Notes under the pieces: model-generated | Told to the model about the DNA's origin: nothing | The model's database searches: none | The model's input: only the letters and a program-made list of their open reading frames with translations | Assembly (NCBI RefSeq): GCF_002936985.1 | Contig: NZ_MPZN01000024.1 | Span: 1-51,215 of the forward strand | DNA length: 51,215 bases | Direction: 5' to 3' | From: Microterricola pindariensis | GTDB taxonomy: Bacteria > Actinomycetota > Actinomycetes > Actinomycetales > Microbacteriaceae | In this document: one piece after another, positions 35,922-45,675 of the stretch | How positions within the stretch are numbered: position 1 is the first letter of the stretch | How the letters are laid out: each line of letters begins with the position of its first letter | Translations under genes and position numbers: made by a program

Positions 35922-35996
35922 GGGCGATTGGCGCAGCGGTAGCGCGCTTCCCTGACACGGAAGAGGTCACTGGTTCGATCCCAGTATCGCCCACCA
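35922..35996 (+). tRNA. tRNA-Val (anticodon GAC), copy 2
   Basis: Identical to copy 1, including the encoded CCA (35994-35996). Confidence 0.96.
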
Positions 35997-36028
35997 CGCA
36001 TCGCAGGAGCGTGTGGCAGCAACACAAT

Positions 36029-36100
36029 GCGGATGTGGCGCAGTGGTAGCGCATCACCTTGCCAAGGTGAGGGTCGCGAGTTCGAATCTCGTCATCCGCT
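36029..36100 (+). tRNA. tRNA-Gly (anticodon GCC), copy 3
   Basis: Identical to the other two tRNA-Gly genes; second Val-Gly unit of the tandem duplication. Confidence 0.96.
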
Positions 36101-36112
36101 CAGAAACGCAGC

Positions 36113-36143
36113 AGGCCCGTCAGAGAAATCTGGCGGGCCTTTT
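36113..36143 (+). terminator. Terminator ending the tRNA array
   Basis: A 12-bp stem AGGCCCGTCAGA/TCTGGCGGGCCT (one G-T pair) with a GAAA tetraloop and a T tract. Confidence 0.92.
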
Positions 36144-36244
36144 TCGCGCCGGCGGCACGGCCTCGGCGGCATTTGAGCGCGTCCGACGGCGCTAAAGTTG
36201 ATGAGTCCGTGAATTCGCGGGCATCAATCAATTTTTGGGAGTGG

Positions 36245-38218
36245 ATGAAGGTGGCTGACGGCTTCGAGCTTTTCACCGACCGGTCCGTTGTCGCGATGCG
36301 CGTCAACGGTGAGCTGAAAGACCTCGCCACGCAGACTACGACCACCGACGTCGTCGAACCGGTGACGATCGACTCCCCGGACGGCCTCAGCATCCTGCGC
36401 CACTCGGCGGCCCACGTGCTCGCCCAGGCTGTGCAGTCGATCAACCCGGAGGCCAAGCTCGGCATCGGCCCGCCCGTCACCGACGGCTTCTACTACGACT
36501 TCGACGTCGCAGAGCCGTTCAGCACGGCCGACTTCAAGGGCATCGAGAAGGCCATGAGCCGCATCATCCGCCAGGGCCAGCGCTTCGTGCGCCGCGTCGT
36601 GACTGAAGATGAGGCCCGTGCCGAGCTCGCCGACGAGCCGTACAAGCTCGAGCTCATCGGGCTCAAGGGCGGTTCGGATGCCGGTGCGGACAACGAGAAC
36701 GTCGAGGTCGGCGGCGCCGAGCTCACGATCTACGACAACGTCGACCCGAAGACGGGGGAGACGGTCTGGAAGGACCTCTGCCGCGGCCCGCACCTGCCGA
36801 GCACCCGCCTGATCGGCGAGGGGCACGCACTCATGCGCGTCGCCGCCGCCTACTGGCGCGGCTCCGAGAAGAACAAGCAGCTGCAGCGCATCTTCGGCAC
36901 GGCCTGGCCGAGCAAGGACGAGCTGCGCGCGTACAAGGAGCGCCTCGAGGAGGCCGCCAAGCGCGACCACCGCAAGCTCGGCGCAGAGCTCGACCTGTTC
37001 AGCTTCCCCGAGGAGCTCGGCAGCGGCCTGCCCGTCTTCCACCCCAAGGGCGGCATCATCCGCGCCGAGATGGAGAACTACTCGCGCTCCCGCCACGTTG
37101 AGGAGGGCTACTCCTTCGTCAACACGCCGCACATCACCAAGGGCAAGCTCTACGAGGTCTCCGGGCACCTCGACTGGTACCGCGACGGCATGTTCCCCCC
37201 GATGCACATCGACGCCGAGATCGGCGAGGACGGCACCGTGCACCGCGAGGGCCAGGACTACTACCTGAAGCCCATGAACTGCCCGATGCACAACCTCATC
37301 TACCGCTCCAGCGCGCGCTCCTACCGCGACCTGCCGCTGCGCCTGTTCGAGTTCGGCAGCGTCTACCGCTACGAGAAGTCCGGCGTCGTGCACGGCCTCA
37401 CCCGGGTGCGCGGCATGACCCAGGACGATGCCCACATCTACACGACGCGCGAGAAGATGCGCGAGGAGCTCACCGGAACCCTGAACTTCGTGCTCAGCCT
37501 GCTCAAGGACTACGGCCTCGACGACTTCTACCTCGAGCTCTCCACCAAGGACCCGGAGAAGTTCGTCGGCAGCGATGACGCCTGGGAAGAGGCCACGGCC
37601 ACGCTGGCCGAGGTGGCCGCGGAATCCGGCCTCGAGCTCGTCGCCGACCCGGGCGGAGCCGCCTTCTACGGGCCCAAGATCTCGGTGCAGGCGCGCGACG
37701 CCATCGGCCGCACCTGGCAGATGTCCACGATCCAGCTGGACTTCAACCTGCCGGAGCGCTTCGACCTCGAGTACACCGCCCCCGACGGCAGCCGCCAGCG
37801 CCCGGTGATGATCCACCGCGCCCTGTTCGGCTCGATCGAGCGCTTCTTCGGCGTGCTCACCGAACACTACGCCGGCGCGTTCCCGGTCTGGCTCTCCCCG
37901 GTGCAGGTCGTCGGCATCCCCGTCGCCGAGCAGTACGCCGACTACCTGGGCGACGTCATCGACCAGCTCAAGAAGGCCGGCGTCCGCGCCGAGCTCGACC
38001 TCTCCGACGAGCGCATGCAGAAGAAGATCCGCAACCACACCATGGCCAAGGTCCCCTTCCAGCTCATCGTCGGCGAGGAGGACCGCGCCAACGGCAGCGT
38101 CAGCTTCCGCTTCCGCGACGGCACGCAGGAGAACGGCGTGCCCGTTGCCGACGCCATCGCCCGCATCACGAACGCCATCACGACCCGTGCCCAGGTCACC
38201 TCGCAGGGACAGATCTAG
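36245..38218 (+). CDS. thrS: Threonyl-tRNA synthetase
   Basis: Charges tRNA-Thr. The 657-residue protein has a short N-terminal TGS-like segment (about residues 5-45). The editing domain follows, with [10 protein letters not shown] and LCRGPHLP, and then the class II catalytic core with the zinc cysteine in MNCPMHN, motif 2 in [13 protein letters not shown] and motif 3 in [11 protein letters not shown]. An anticodon-binding domain ends the protein. ATG 36245 has GGGAG four bases upstream; GTG 36251 is an alternative. TAAAGT near 36191 may be the -10 element. The region upstream is too short for a T-box leader. The next gene starts directly after the stop codon. Confidence 0.97.
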   Translation: MKVADGFELFTDRSVVAMRVNGELKDLATQTTTTDVVEPVTIDSPDGLSILRHSAAHVLAQAVQSINPEAKLGIGPPVTDGFYYDFDVAEPFSTADFKGIEKAMSRIIRQGQRFVRRVVTEDEARAELADEPYKLELIGLKGGSDAGADNENVEVGGAELTIYDNVDPKTGETVWKDLCRGPHLPSTRLIGEGHALMRVAAAYWRGSEKNKQLQRIFGTAWPSKDELRAYKERLEEAAKRDHRKLGAELDLFSFPEELGSGLPVFHPKGGIIRAEMENYSRSRHVEEGYSFVNTPHITKGKLYEVSGHLDWYRDGMFPPMHIDAEIGEDGTVHREGQDYYLKPMNCPMHNLIYRSSARSYRDLPLRLFEFGSVYRYEKSGVVHGLTRVRGMTQDDAHIYTTREKMREELTGTLNFVLSLLKDYGLDDFYLELSTKDPEKFVGSDDAWEEATATLAEVAAESGLELVADPGGAAFYGPKISVQARDAIGRTWQMSTIQLDFNLPERFDLEYTAPDGSRQRPVMIHRALFGSIERFFGVLTEHYAGAFPVWLSPVQVVGIPVAEQYADYLGDVIDQLKKAGVRAELDLSDERMQKKIRNHTMAKVPFQLIVGEEDRANGSVSFRFRDGTQENGVPVADAIARITNAITTRAQVTSQGQI

Positions 38219-38782
38219 ATGACGGATCCAGGGGCGCCGGCCGGCGCGGTACCGGTGGAGAACTCCAGCGAGTTCGCCGCCGCGCCCGATGCCTTCCAGC
38301 GCCTCTGGACCCCGCACCGCATGGTCTACATCCAGGGCGGGCAGCAGCCGGCCGAGCACGAGTGCCCGTTCTGTGTTGCGCCGACGCTGGACGACGAGAA
38401 GTCGCTGATCGTCGCCCGCGGCACCCACGCCTACGCGCTGCTCAACCTCTACCCGTACAACAGCGGCCACCTGCTGGTCTGCCCGTACCGCCACATCGCG
38501 ACCTACGACCAGGCCACGCCGGAGGAGGTCGCTGAGATCGGCGAGCTCACCCAGATCGCCATGCGCGTCATCACCGAGGTCTCGCACTGTGACGGCTTCA
38601 ACCTCGGCATGAACCAGGGCAAGGTTGCCGGCGCCGGCATCGCGGCCCACCTGCACCAGCACATCGTGCCGCGCTGGGAGACCGACGCGAACTTCTTCCC
38701 CATCATCGCCGGCACCAAGGCGCTGCCGCGCCTGCTCGGCGACGTCCGCCAGGAGATCGCGGAGGCGTGGCCGAAGGCCTGA
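38219..38782 (+). CDS. HIT domain protein, probable diadenosine tetraphosphate phosphorylase
   Basis: A 187-residue member of the histidine triad family with HLHQHIVPRW and an upstream CPFC zinc-like pair. The closest known relative by context is M. tuberculosis Rv2613c, an Ap4A phosphorylase located right after thrS. Aminoacyl-tRNA synthetases make Ap4A, so the coupling makes biochemical sense. The ATG follows the thrS stop codon with no gap (TAGATG), so translation is coupled. In M. tuberculosis the next gene is pgsA1; here it is a DUF4232 membrane protein instead. Confidence 0.92.
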   Translation: MTDPGAPAGAVPVENSSEFAAAPDAFQRLWTPHRMVYIQGGQQPAEHECPFCVAPTLDDEKSLIVARGTHAYALLNLYPYNSGHLLVCPYRHIATYDQATPEEVAEIGELTQIAMRVITEVSHCDGFNLGMNQGKVAGAGIAAHLHQHIVPRWETDANFFPIIAGTKALPRLLGDVRQEIAEAWPKA

Positions 38783-38808
38783 CCGCCGCCCGAATCGGGC
38801 GCCTGCGC

Positions 38809-38814
38809 TAGAGT
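38809..38814 (+). promoter_or_regulatory. Leaderless -10 element of the DUF4232 membrane protein gene
   Basis: TAGAGT with a six-base gap (cggcgg) to the ATG at 38821. Confidence 0.6.
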
Positions 38815-38820
38815 CGGCGG

Positions 38821-39912
38821 ATGCCTCGCCGCCCAGCACCGCTGACAGCCCTGCTTCCCGCCCTGCTCGTCGCCCTGCTCTGGGTGGCCAGCGACGCCGT
38901 CGCCCAGCTGGGCCTGGCGACGCCATCCCTGGTGCTGCGCACCCTCGTGCGCGCCGTTGCGCCCGACACCATGACCGTCGCTGCCGCCGCGCCCTGGCCG
39001 CAGGGGGCGCTGGCCGGCGCGGTCTGGGCGGCCGCCGTCGCCTGCGCCTACCTGCTGGTGCGGGGCCTGCTCCGCCCCGATCGCAGCCGCAGCGGCTTCG
39101 CGGCCGGCTGGTTCGCGGTCATCGCGGCCGGGGCGCTCGTGCAGGGCGTGCTCGCCGTCGGCCTGGCCGCGATGGGCTGGCTCGACCCGAGCGCGCGTGC
39201 CGCGTTCTCGGTCGAGCCGGTGCAGGCCGCCGCCTACTGGGGCCTCGTCTGGGGCTGGCTGCCGGCACTCCTGCACGCACGCCTGCAGGCCCGGCGCCCG
39301 CGCGGCGCCCGGCGTCCCGCCACGGCCGCCGTGGCCGCGCCGGCCGTGGCCGTGGCGCTCGCGCTGGTCGCCCTCCTCGCCCTGGTCCCGGCCGGCGAGG
39401 ACGCCTGGCACCGCGCCCTGGCCGCGGAAGAACCGGCCCCGGAGCCGGTGCCCACGGGCACGCCCGTGCCGGAGATCGCCCCGGGTGAGTGGCAGCTGGA
39501 CCCGGAATGGTGCACGGAGAACCAACTGAGCCTGGCGGCATCCGAACCCGACGCCGCCGCGGGAAGCCGGGGGATGAGCGTCATCGCGACGAACGTGAGC
39601 CAGGCCCCGTGCGTGCTCGACGGCTACCCCGACGTGGCCTTCAGCGATCAGGAGACCGGCCTCGTCGACGTCCGGATCCAGCACGGCTCGTCCATGGGCG
39701 GCACGGATGTCGGCCCGGTGCGCCTGCTGCTGGGCCCCGAGCAGCAGGCGGTCGCCTCGATCGCGTGGCGGGCGATGCCGACGGAGGGTCTGGCCACGGC
39801 CGACTGGCTGCACCTGGCGCCCTACCACGGCGGGCTCCGCGAAATGCTGGCGTTCCGCAGCGACGTGACGGGCGGCGAGGTCGTCGTCGGGGCGTGGCGC
39901 AGCGCGACCTGA
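38821..39912 (+). CDS. Membrane protein with C-terminal extracellular DUF4232 domain
   Basis: A 363-residue protein. About five hydrophobic segments fill residues 8-200. A Pro/Glu linker follows ([14 protein letters not shown]), and then a DUF4232 domain from about residue 230, seen in [31 protein letters not shown] with its paired cysteines, and the [17 protein letters not shown] end. DUF4232 is a beta-rich, outward-facing domain of unknown function, usually found in lipoproteins. The membrane-bound arrangement here is less usual. It interrupts the HIT-pgsA order known from other Actinobacteria. Confidence 0.82.
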   Translation: MPRRPAPLTALLPALLVALLWVASDAVAQLGLATPSLVLRTLVRAVAPDTMTVAAAAPWPQGALAGAVWAAAVACAYLLVRGLLRPDRSRSGFAAGWFAVIAAGALVQGVLAVGLAAMGWLDPSARAAFSVEPVQAAAYWGLVWGWLPALLHARLQARRPRGARRPATAAVAAPAVAVALALVALLALVPAGEDAWHRALAAEEPAPEPVPTGTPVPEIAPGEWQLDPEWCTENQLSLAASEPDAAAGSRGMSVIATNVSQAPCVLDGYPDVAFSDQETGLVDVRIQHGSSMGGTDVGPVRLLLGPEQQAVASIAWRAMPTEGLATADWLHLAPYHGGLREMLAFRSDVTGGEVVVGAWRSAT

Positions 39913-39955
39913 GGCGCCCGCCGTCATGGCGCGCAACCACCCCGCGGCCACGGAA

Positions 39956-39961
39956 TAGGAT
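39956..39961 (+). promoter_or_regulatory. Probable leaderless -10 element of pdxS
   Basis: TAGGAT with a seven-base gap to ATG 39969. An AGGA overlaps it, so a leadered start cannot be excluded. Confidence 0.45.
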
Positions 39962-39968
39962 TGGGATC

Positions 39969-40871
39969 ATGACTGAGAGCACTTCTACCGAGCAGTTCGG
40001 CTCCAGCCGCGTCAAGCGCGGCCTCGCCGACATGCTCAAGGGCGGCGTCATCATGGACGTCGTCACCGCAGAGCAGGCCCGTATCGCAGAGGACGCCGGC
40101 GCTGTCGCCGTTATGGCCCTCGAGCGCGTTCCCGCAGACATCCGTTCGCAGGGCGGTGTTGCCCGCATGAGCGACCCCGACCTGATTGAGGCAATCAAGG
40201 CCGAGGTGTCCATCCCCGTGATGGCCAAGGCCCGCATCGGCCACTTCGTCGAGGCTCAGGTGCTGCAGGCACTCGAGGTCGACTACATCGACGAGTCCGA
40301 GGTGCTGAGCCCGGCCGACTACGTCAACCACATCGACAAGTGGGGCTACAACGTTCCCTTCGTCTGTGGCGCGACCAACCTCGGTGAGGCCCTGCGCCGC
40401 ATCAACGAGGGTGCGGCGATGATCCGCTCCAAGGGCGAGGCCGGCACCGGCGACGTCTCTGAGGCGACCAAGCACATCCGCAAGATCAAGAGCGAGATCG
40501 CCCAGCTCAGCTCGATGAGCAAGGACGAGCTCTACGTCGCCGCCAAGGAGCTGCAGGCTCCCTACGCGCTCGTCGCAGAGATCGCCGAGACCGGCAAGCT
40601 CCCCGTCGTGCTGTTCACCGCCGGTGGCGTCGCCACCCCGGCCGACGCCGCGATGATGATGCAGCTCGGCGCAGACGGCGTGTTCGTCGGCTCCGGCATC
40701 TTCAAGTCGGGCAACCCGGCGCAGCGCGCAGCGGCCGTCGTCAAGGCCACCACCTTCTACGACGACCCCGCGGTCATCGCCGAGGTGTCGCGCGGACTCG
40801 GTGAGGCCATGGTCGGCATCAATGTGTCCGACCTCGCCGCACCGCACCGCCTCGCAGAGCGCGGCTGGTAA
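39969..40871 (+). CDS. pdxS: Pyridoxal 5'-phosphate synthase lyase subunit PdxS
   Basis: The synthase subunit builds PLP from ribose 5-phosphate, glyceraldehyde 3-phosphate and ammonia. The 300-residue TIM barrel has [20 protein letters not shown], the catalytic lysine in VMAKARIGH, a second lysine in [12 protein letters not shown], and [14 protein letters not shown]. The ATG at 39969 gives the usual N-terminus; the frame is open further upstream without relevance. pdxT follows after nine bases, so the two subunits are made together. Codon use is more strongly biased than in neighbours, consistent with high expression. Confidence 0.97.
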   Translation: MTESTSTEQFGSSRVKRGLADMLKGGVIMDVVTAEQARIAEDAGAVAVMALERVPADIRSQGGVARMSDPDLIEAIKAEVSIPVMAKARIGHFVEAQVLQALEVDYIDESEVLSPADYVNHIDKWGYNVPFVCGATNLGEALRRINEGAAMIRSKGEAGTGDVSEATKHIRKIKSEIAQLSSMSKDELYVAAKELQAPYALVAEIAETGKLPVVLFTAGGVATPADAAMMMQLGADGVFVGSGIFKSGNPAQRAAAVVKATTFYDDPAVIAEVSRGLGEAMVGINVSDLAAPHRLAERGW

Positions 40872-40880
40872 CGCAGCACT

Positions 40881-41474
40881 ATGACAGTTGGCGTTCTCGC
40901 CCTCCAGGGTGATTTCCGTGAGCACGCAGACGTGCTCCGCACCCTGGGGGCGGACGTCATCCACGTTCGCCGTCCGGAGGAACTGGCCGTCGTCGACGGA
41001 CTCGTGATTCCGGGCGGCGAGTCCAGTGTGATGGACAAGCTGGCCCGCGCCTTCGGCCTGGCCGAGCCACTGCGCGCGCGCATCCGCTCCGGCCTTCCGG
41101 TCTACGGCACCTGCGCCGGGCTGATCATGCTCGCCGACAGCGTGCTCGACGCGATCGTCGGGCAGGAGAGCCTCGGCGGCCTCGACGTCGTCGTGCGCCG
41201 CAACGCCTTCGGCTCGCAGACGCAGTCCTTCGAGACGGACCTCGACATCCCGGTCCTCGGCGCCGACCCGGTGCACGCCGTCTTCATCCGCGGCCCCGTC
41301 GTCGAGTCCGTCGGTCCGGCCGCGACTGCCCTGGCCACGCTGGCCGACGGCCGCGTCGTCGCCGTGGAGCAGGGCAACCTGCTCGGCACCAGCTTCCACC
41401 CGGAGATCACGGGGGAGTACCGCTTCCACGAGTACTTCCTGTCGAAGGTGCGCGCCCGTACACTCGCGGCATGA
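40881..41474 (+). CDS. pdxT: Pyridoxal 5'-phosphate synthase glutaminase subunit PdxT
   Basis: Releases ammonia from glutamine and channels it to PdxS. The 197-residue class I glutaminase has [11 protein letters not shown], the [10 protein letters not shown] motif, the nucleophile in YGTCAGL, and the His/Glu pair in [16 protein letters not shown]. Its stop codon overlaps the start of the DUF1697 gene by four bases, within a 15-bp tandem duplication. Confidence 0.96.
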   Translation: MTVGVLALQGDFREHADVLRTLGADVIHVRRPEELAVVDGLVIPGGESSVMDKLARAFGLAEPLRARIRSGLPVYGTCAGLIMLADSVLDAIVGQESLGGLDVVVRRNAFGSQTQSFETDLDIPVLGADPVHAVFIRGPVVESVGPAATALATLADGRVVAVEQGNLLGTSFHPEITGEYRFHEYFLSKVRARTLAA

Positions 41475-41494
41475 CCACCCGCGGCATGACCACC
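41465..41494. repeat. 15-bp perfect tandem duplication at the pdxT/DUF1697 junction
   Basis: CGCGGCATGACCACC occurs twice in a row. Each copy contains an ATG in the DUF1697 frame, so the protein begins [10 protein letters not shown], with the start codon duplicated. Confidence 0.95.
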
Positions 41495-42040
41495 TCAGGA
41501 ACGACCCGCTACGTCGCCCTGCTCCGCGGCGTGAACGTCGGCGGCGTCACCATCAAGTCCGCAGACCTCGCCGAGCTGTTCCGCTCGCTCGGCTTCGCGA
41601 ATGTGAAGACGGTGCTGGCCAGCGGCAACGTCGTGTTCGACGCAGCCGCCGATCCCGCGGATGCCGGGGCGACCGCCGCGCTCAAGGCCCGTGTCGAGCA
41701 GGGCCTCGCCGAGCGCTTCGGCTACGACGCCTGGATCGTACTCGAGACCCTGGAGCGCGTGCACCAGGTCATCGACGGCTTTCCGTTCGACGCGCTGCGG
41801 GAGGGCTGGCATCCGTATGTCCTGTTCAGCTCCTCGGCCGGCTCCCTCACCGAGCTGCTCGAGGCCGCACCCGGCCTCGACCCCGCCGACGAGAGCGTCG
41901 TCGCCGGCGACGGGGTGCTCTACTGGCACTGCCGGCGCGCCGTCGGCATCGACAGCCCGTTCAGCAAACTCGCCGCGCGCACCCGCTTTCGCAGCACAAC
42001 CACCAACCGAAACCTCCGCACCCTGCAGAAACTCGCCTAG
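41471..42040 (+). CDS. DUF1697 domain-containing protein
   Basis: A 189-residue cytoplasmic protein of the DUF1697 family, recognised by [30 protein letters not shown] and the C-terminal RTTNRNL-like [15 protein letters not shown]. The function is unknown. ATG 41471 overlaps the pdxT stop codon, and ATG 41486, from the second repeat unit, is equally likely. The insertion between pdxT and yebC is not part of the usual actinobacterial order. Confidence 0.92.
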   Translation: MTTRGMTTSGTTRYVALLRGVNVGGVTIKSADLAELFRSLGFANVKTVLASGNVVFDAAADPADAGATAALKARVEQGLAERFGYDAWIVLETLERVHQVIDGFPFDALREGWHPYVLFSSSAGSLTELLEAAPGLDPADESVVAGDGVLYWHCRRAVGIDSPFSKLAARTRFRSTTTNRNLRTLQKLA

Positions 42041-42053
42041 GCCCTCACTGTCC

Positions 42054-42059
42054 TAGACT
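42054..42059 (+). promoter_or_regulatory. Candidate -10 element of the yebC-ruvCAB unit
   Basis: TAGACT lies 37 bases before the yebC start codon; CAGGAG precedes the ATG. A matching -35 element is not evident. Confidence 0.4.
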
Positions 42060-42096
42060 GGTCAAGCAGATTTCAGCGAGCACACTCAGGAGACTC

Positions 42097-42855
42097 ATGT
42101 CCGGGCATTCCAAATGGGCAACGACCAAGCACAAGAAGGCCATCACCGACTCGCGCCGGGCGAAGGCCTTCGCCAAGCTGATCAAGAACATCGAGGTCGC
42201 CGCCAAGATGGGCGGTGCGGACCTCTCGGGCAACCCGACCCTCGTCGACGCCATCCAGAAGGCCAAGAAGACCTCGGTCCCCAACGACAACATCGACCGC
42301 GCCGTCAAGCGCGGCGCCGGCCTCAGCGGTGAGTCGGTCGAGTACACGACGATCATGTACGAGGGCTACGCACCCAACGGCGTCGCCATGCTGATCGAGT
42401 GCCTCACCGACAACAAGAACCGTGCAGCCGCCGAGGTGCGCACCGCGGTCAGCCGCAACGGCGGCACCATGGGCGACCCGGGCAGCGTGGCGTACAACTT
42501 CCACCGCAAGGGCGTCATCGTCGTCTCCAAGACCGACGACCTCACCGAGGACACCATCCTGGACGCCGTGCTCGACGCCGGCGCGGAGGAGGTCACGGAC
42601 GAGGGCGAGACCTTCGAGATCATCACCGATCCGAGTGACATGGTCGCCGCCCGCGTCGCCCTGCAGGAGGCCGGCATCGACTACGACTCCGCCGACTCGG
42701 CCTTCGTGCCGACGCTGAAGATCGAGATCGACGCCGAGACCGCGACCAAGGTGTTCCGTCTGATCGACGCCCTGGAGGACCTCGACGACGTGCAGAACAT
42801 CTACACCAACTTCGACCTGACCCCCGAGGTCCAGGCGGAACTCGAGGCGCAGTAA
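42097..42855 (+). CDS. yebC: YebC/PmpR family protein (TACO1-like)
   Basis: A 252-residue conserved protein, historically called a transcriptional regulator and more recently linked to translation of difficult sequences. The family start [20 protein letters not shown] is clear, followed by [20 protein letters not shown] and [11 protein letters not shown]. The C-terminal part contains [15 protein letters not shown]. It is located just before ruvC, four bases away, as in most Actinobacteria. Confidence 0.96.
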   Translation: MSGHSKWATTKHKKAITDSRRAKAFAKLIKNIEVAAKMGGADLSGNPTLVDAIQKAKKTSVPNDNIDRAVKRGAGLSGESVEYTTIMYEGYAPNGVAMLIECLTDNKNRAAAEVRTAVSRNGGTMGDPGSVAYNFHRKGVIVVSKTDDLTEDTILDAVLDAGAEEVTDEGETFEIITDPSDMVAARVALQEAGIDYDSADSAFVPTLKIEIDAETATKVFRLIDALEDLDDVQNIYTNFDLTPEVQAELEAQ

Positions 42856-42859
42856 CACC

Positions 42860-43468
42860 ATGGCCGTGCGTGTGCTCGGCATCGACCCCGGCCTCACCCG
42901 CTGCGGTGTCGGCGTCGTCGATGTCGAGCCCAACCGCACGGCCAGGCTCGTCGATGTGACCGTCATCCGGTCCTCGCCGGACGAGCCCATCGAGAAGCGC
43001 CTGCTCACCGTTGCCACCGGCCTGATCGAGCTGCTGGACCGCCACCAGCCGCACGCCGTGGCGATCGAGCGCGTCTTCGCCCAGCACAACGTGAGCACCG
43101 TGATGGGCGTCGCCCAGATCAGCGGCGTCGCCCTCTTCCTCTCCGCCCAGCGCGGCCTGGCCGTCGGCATGCACACGCCGAGCGAGGTGAAGGCCTCCAT
43201 CACCGGCTACGGCTCGGCCGACAAGGCCCAGGTGGGGGCGATGGTCACCCGCATCCTCAAGCTCAGTGAGCTGCCGAAGCCGGCGGATGCCGCCGACGCC
43301 CTCGCCATCGCCATCTGCCACGCCTGGCGCACTGGCGTCAGCGGCGGCACCCTGCCGAACGCGGCCGGCGCCCCGGCCTCCGGGCTCACCCCCGCGCAGA
43401 AGGCATGGCGCGCCGCGGAGGCCGGCACCCGCATGTCGGCGGCGCCCCGTGGTCTGAAGGCCCCGTAG
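42860..43468 (+). CDS. ruvC: Holliday junction resolvase RuvC
   Basis: The endonuclease that cuts Holliday junctions during recombinational repair. The 202-residue protein has Asp9 in LGIDPGLTRCG, the catalytic Glu in AIERVFAQHN and the C-terminal Asp residues in KPADAADALAIAICH. A 30-residue Ala/Pro-rich tail follows. Its stop codon TAG is also the first half of the -10 hexamer of ruvA. Confidence 0.96.
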   Translation: MAVRVLGIDPGLTRCGVGVVDVEPNRTARLVDVTVIRSSPDEPIEKRLLTVATGLIELLDRHQPHAVAIERVFAQHNVSTVMGVAQISGVALFLSAQRGLAVGMHTPSEVKASITGYGSADKAQVGAMVTRILKLSELPKPADAADALAIAICHAWRTGVSGGTLPNAAGAPASGLTPAQKAWRAAEAGTRMSAAPRGLKAP

Positions 43469-43471
43469 TCT
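43466..43471 (+). promoter_or_regulatory. Leaderless -10 element of ruvA inside the ruvC stop codon
   Basis: TAGTCT begins with the ruvC stop codon and is followed by six bases (gaagcg) and the GTG of ruvA. Confidence 0.5.
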
Positions 43472-43477
43472 GAAGCG

Positions 43478-44104
43478 GTGATCTCTTCCGTTCGTGGCCT
43501 CGTGCTCTCCGCCCTCGGGTCAACCGTCATCATCGAGGTCGGGGGAGTCGGCCTCGCCGTCAACGTCACCCCGGCCACCGCACTCGCGGCCCGCATCGGG
43601 CAGGAGCTGCGCCTGCACACCACCCTGGTGGTGCGCGAGGACGCCTTGACCCTGTACGGCTTCGACAGCCCCGACGAGCTGGCCGTCTTCGAGCTGCTCA
43701 CCGGCGTCACCGGCGTCGGCCCCAAGTCGGGCCTCGGCGTGCTCGCCGTGCTCAGCCCGGACCAGGTGGCCCGGGCGGTCGCGGATGACGACGATGCGGC
43801 ATTCCGCAAGGTCAGCGGCATCGGGCCCAAGACCGCGAAGCTCATCGTGCTCTCGCTCACCGGCAAGCTCGCCGTGACCGCCGCCAGCGCGCCCACCCTG
43901 GGCCGGCTCGCCCCGGCCGGCGTCGGCGAGAGCGTGCTGGCCGCACTGGTCGGCCTTGGCTGGTCGGAGAAGGTGGCCGCGCCCGTCGTCGAGCAGACAC
44001 TGACCGAGGCCGGCGACGCAGACAAGGGCTCCGTCGCCGTGCTGCTCCGCCTCGCCCTCGGCAAGCTCGGTCCCGCCCAGCACACGATCGGCGGCCGCGC
44101 GTGA
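43478..44104 (+). CDS. ruvA: Holliday junction branch migration protein RuvA
   Basis: The junction-binding tetramer that recruits RuvB. The 208-residue protein has the OB-fold domain from [11 protein letters not shown] to [10 protein letters not shown], helix-hairpin-helix motifs in [13 protein letters not shown] and [13 protein letters not shown], and a C-terminal RuvB-binding domain ([12 protein letters not shown]). The GTG start is used. Its stop codon overlaps the ruvB start by four bases (GTGA). Confidence 0.96.
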   Translation: MISSVRGLVLSALGSTVIIEVGGVGLAVNVTPATALAARIGQELRLHTTLVVREDALTLYGFDSPDELAVFELLTGVTGVGPKSGLGVLAVLSPDQVARAVADDDDAAFRKVSGIGPKTAKLIVLSLTGKLAVTAASAPTLGRLAPAGVGESVLAALVGLGWSEKVAAPVVEQTLTEAGDADKGSVAVLLRLALGKLGPAQHTIGGRA

Positions 44105-45147
44105 GCTTCGACGACACGCCAGCGGAGCTGCTGGCCCCCGAACTGGAGTCGGAGACCGAGCTCGCCTTCGAGGGCGCCCTCCGCCCGTCCTCCCTGGCCG
44201 AGTTCGTCGGCCAGGTCAAGGTGCGCGGCCAGCTGCAACTGCTGCTCACCGCCGCGACCATGCAGGGCCGCACCCCCGACCACATCCTCTTCGCCGGCCC
44301 GCCCGGCCTCGGCAAGACGACGCTGGCCATGATCGTCGCGCACGAGGGCAACCGGCCGCTGCGCATGGCCAGCGGCCCGGCCATCCAGCACGCCGGCGAC
44401 CTCGCCGCCGTGCTCAGCTCGCTCGTCCCCGGCGAGGTCCTCTTCATCGACGAGATCCACCGGATGGCGCGCTCCGCCGAGGAGATGCTCTACCTGGCGA
44501 TGGAGGACTTCCGCATCGACATCATGGTGGGCAAGGGTGCCGGCGCCACCTCCGTGCCGCTCGAGCTGGCCCCGTTCACGCTCGTCGGCGCCACCACCAG
44601 GGCCGGGTTGCTGCCGAACCCGCTGCGCGACCGCTTCGGCTTCACCGCCCACCTCGAGTTCTACGGCGACGACGAGCTGGAGCGCGTGCTCAGTCGGGCG
44701 GCCACCCTGCTCGGGCTGGACATCGACAAGGCGGCGATCGCCGAGATCGCCGGCCGCTGCCGCGGCACCCCGCGCATCGCCAACCGGCTGCTGCGCCGCG
44801 TGCGCGACTATGCGCTGGTGTACTCGACCGGGACGGGCACGGCCGATGTGCACGCCGTGCGGGCGGCCCTCGAACTCTATGACGTCGACGCGCTGGGCCT
44901 GGACCGGCTGGACCGGGCAGTCATGGAGATCATCCTCAGCCGCTTCGACGGCGGGCCAGTCGGGCTGAACACCCTCGCCGTCTCGGTGGGGGAGGAGGCC
45001 GAGACGATCGAGGCCGTTGTCGAGCCATTTCTGGTCCGCATCGGACTGTTAACGCGCACCCCTCGGGGACGCGTGGCGACGGCCGCCGCCTGGCAACACT
45101 TCGGCATGCAGCCGGCTGCGGCCCGCTCCATGCAAGATGACCTATAA
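44101..45147 (+). CDS. ruvB: Holliday junction branch migration ATPase RuvB
   Basis: A hexameric AAA+ motor that drives branch migration. The 348-residue protein has the RuvB start [17 protein letters not shown], Walker [13 protein letters not shown], Walker [10 protein letters not shown], sensor 1 in [11 protein letters not shown], and the DNA-binding winged helix at the C-terminus ([12 protein letters not shown]). Translation is coupled to ruvA. yajC follows after 75 bases. Confidence 0.97.
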   Translation: MSFDDTPAELLAPELESETELAFEGALRPSSLAEFVGQVKVRGQLQLLLTAATMQGRTPDHILFAGPPGLGKTTLAMIVAHEGNRPLRMASGPAIQHAGDLAAVLSSLVPGEVLFIDEIHRMARSAEEMLYLAMEDFRIDIMVGKGAGATSVPLELAPFTLVGATTRAGLLPNPLRDRFGFTAHLEFYGDDELERVLSRAATLLGLDIDKAAIAEIAGRCRGTPRIANRLLRRVRDYALVYSTGTGTADVHAVRAALELYDVDALGLDRLDRAVMEIILSRFDGGPVGLNTLAVSVGEEAETIEAVVEPFLVRIGLLTRTPRGRVATAAAWQHFGMQPAAARSMQDDL

Positions 45148-45222
45148 TTCAAGCTGGCTCACCAAGTGCCGCCCTCGACTGAGGCGGGCGTACAGCCGCA
45201 AATCGGAAGGTTTTCCAACTTT

Positions 45223-45609
45223 ATGGATCCGTTGACAATGATCATGCTCGCCGTTCTCGCGGTGCTCATCTTCTTCATGTTCCGCAACAGCCGCAAGCGC
45301 CAGAAGGATGCAGCTCAGCTGCAGACCCAGGTCGTTCCCGGTGCCAAGGTCATGACCAACTCCGGTTTGTTCGGAACGATCCTGTCGATTGACGACGAGG
45401 AGAACGAGGTCCTCCTCGAGTCCACCCCCGGCACCGTTCTGGCCCTGCACCGCCAGACCATCGCCCGCGTGGTCACTCCGGTCGAGGCCGTTGCCACCGC
45501 AGAGAGCGTCGTCGACGAGGCCGCTCCCGAGTTCGGTGAGCGCATCGAGGACGCCGGCACCGATTCCGGCGACGTCGACGGCTCCGCCGACAAGAAGTCG
45601 AACGACTAA
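45223..45609 (+). CDS. yajC: Preprotein translocase accessory subunit YajC
   Basis: A small membrane protein of the SecDF-YajC complex, which assists protein export. The 128-residue protein has one membrane segment (about residues 3-20, PLTMIMLAVLAVLIFFMFR), a basic stop-transfer end and the YajC core in VVPGAKVMTNSGLFGTI. ATG 45223 gives the usual N-terminus, although GGAAGG lies 13 bases upstream, slightly far. The C-terminus is acidic. Confidence 0.94.
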   Translation: MDPLTMIMLAVLAVLIFFMFRNSRKRQKDAAQLQTQVVPGAKVMTNSGLFGTILSIDDEENEVLLESTPGTVLALHRQTIARVVTPVEAVATAESVVDEAAPEFGERIEDAGTDSGDVDGSADKKSND

Positions 45610-45622
45610 ATAGTCCGTTTTC

Positions 45623-45652
45623 CGTGCCCACGCCAATGATGGCGTGGGCACG
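45623..45652. other. Hairpin between yajC and secD
   Basis: A 12-bp perfect stem CGTGCCCACGCC/GGCGTGGGCACG with loop AATGAT lies 13 bases after yajC and 23 bases before secD. No T tract follows on the plus strand, so it may be an attenuator or an mRNA processing or stability element rather than a full terminator. Confidence 0.6.
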
Positions 45653-45675
45653 AACGTAGAAAGCTGAGTTCCGCG

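Noticed and set aside
36141-36244. Possible T-box riboswitch upstream of thrS
   Set aside because: Only about 100 bases lie between the tRNA terminator and thrS, too short for a T-box leader, and no T-box sequence or antiterminator pairing was seen.
42041-42859. LexA (SOS) box in front of yebC-ruvC
   Set aside because: No sequence of the form CGAAC-n4-GTTCG was found in the short upstream regions of yebC, ruvC or ruvA.
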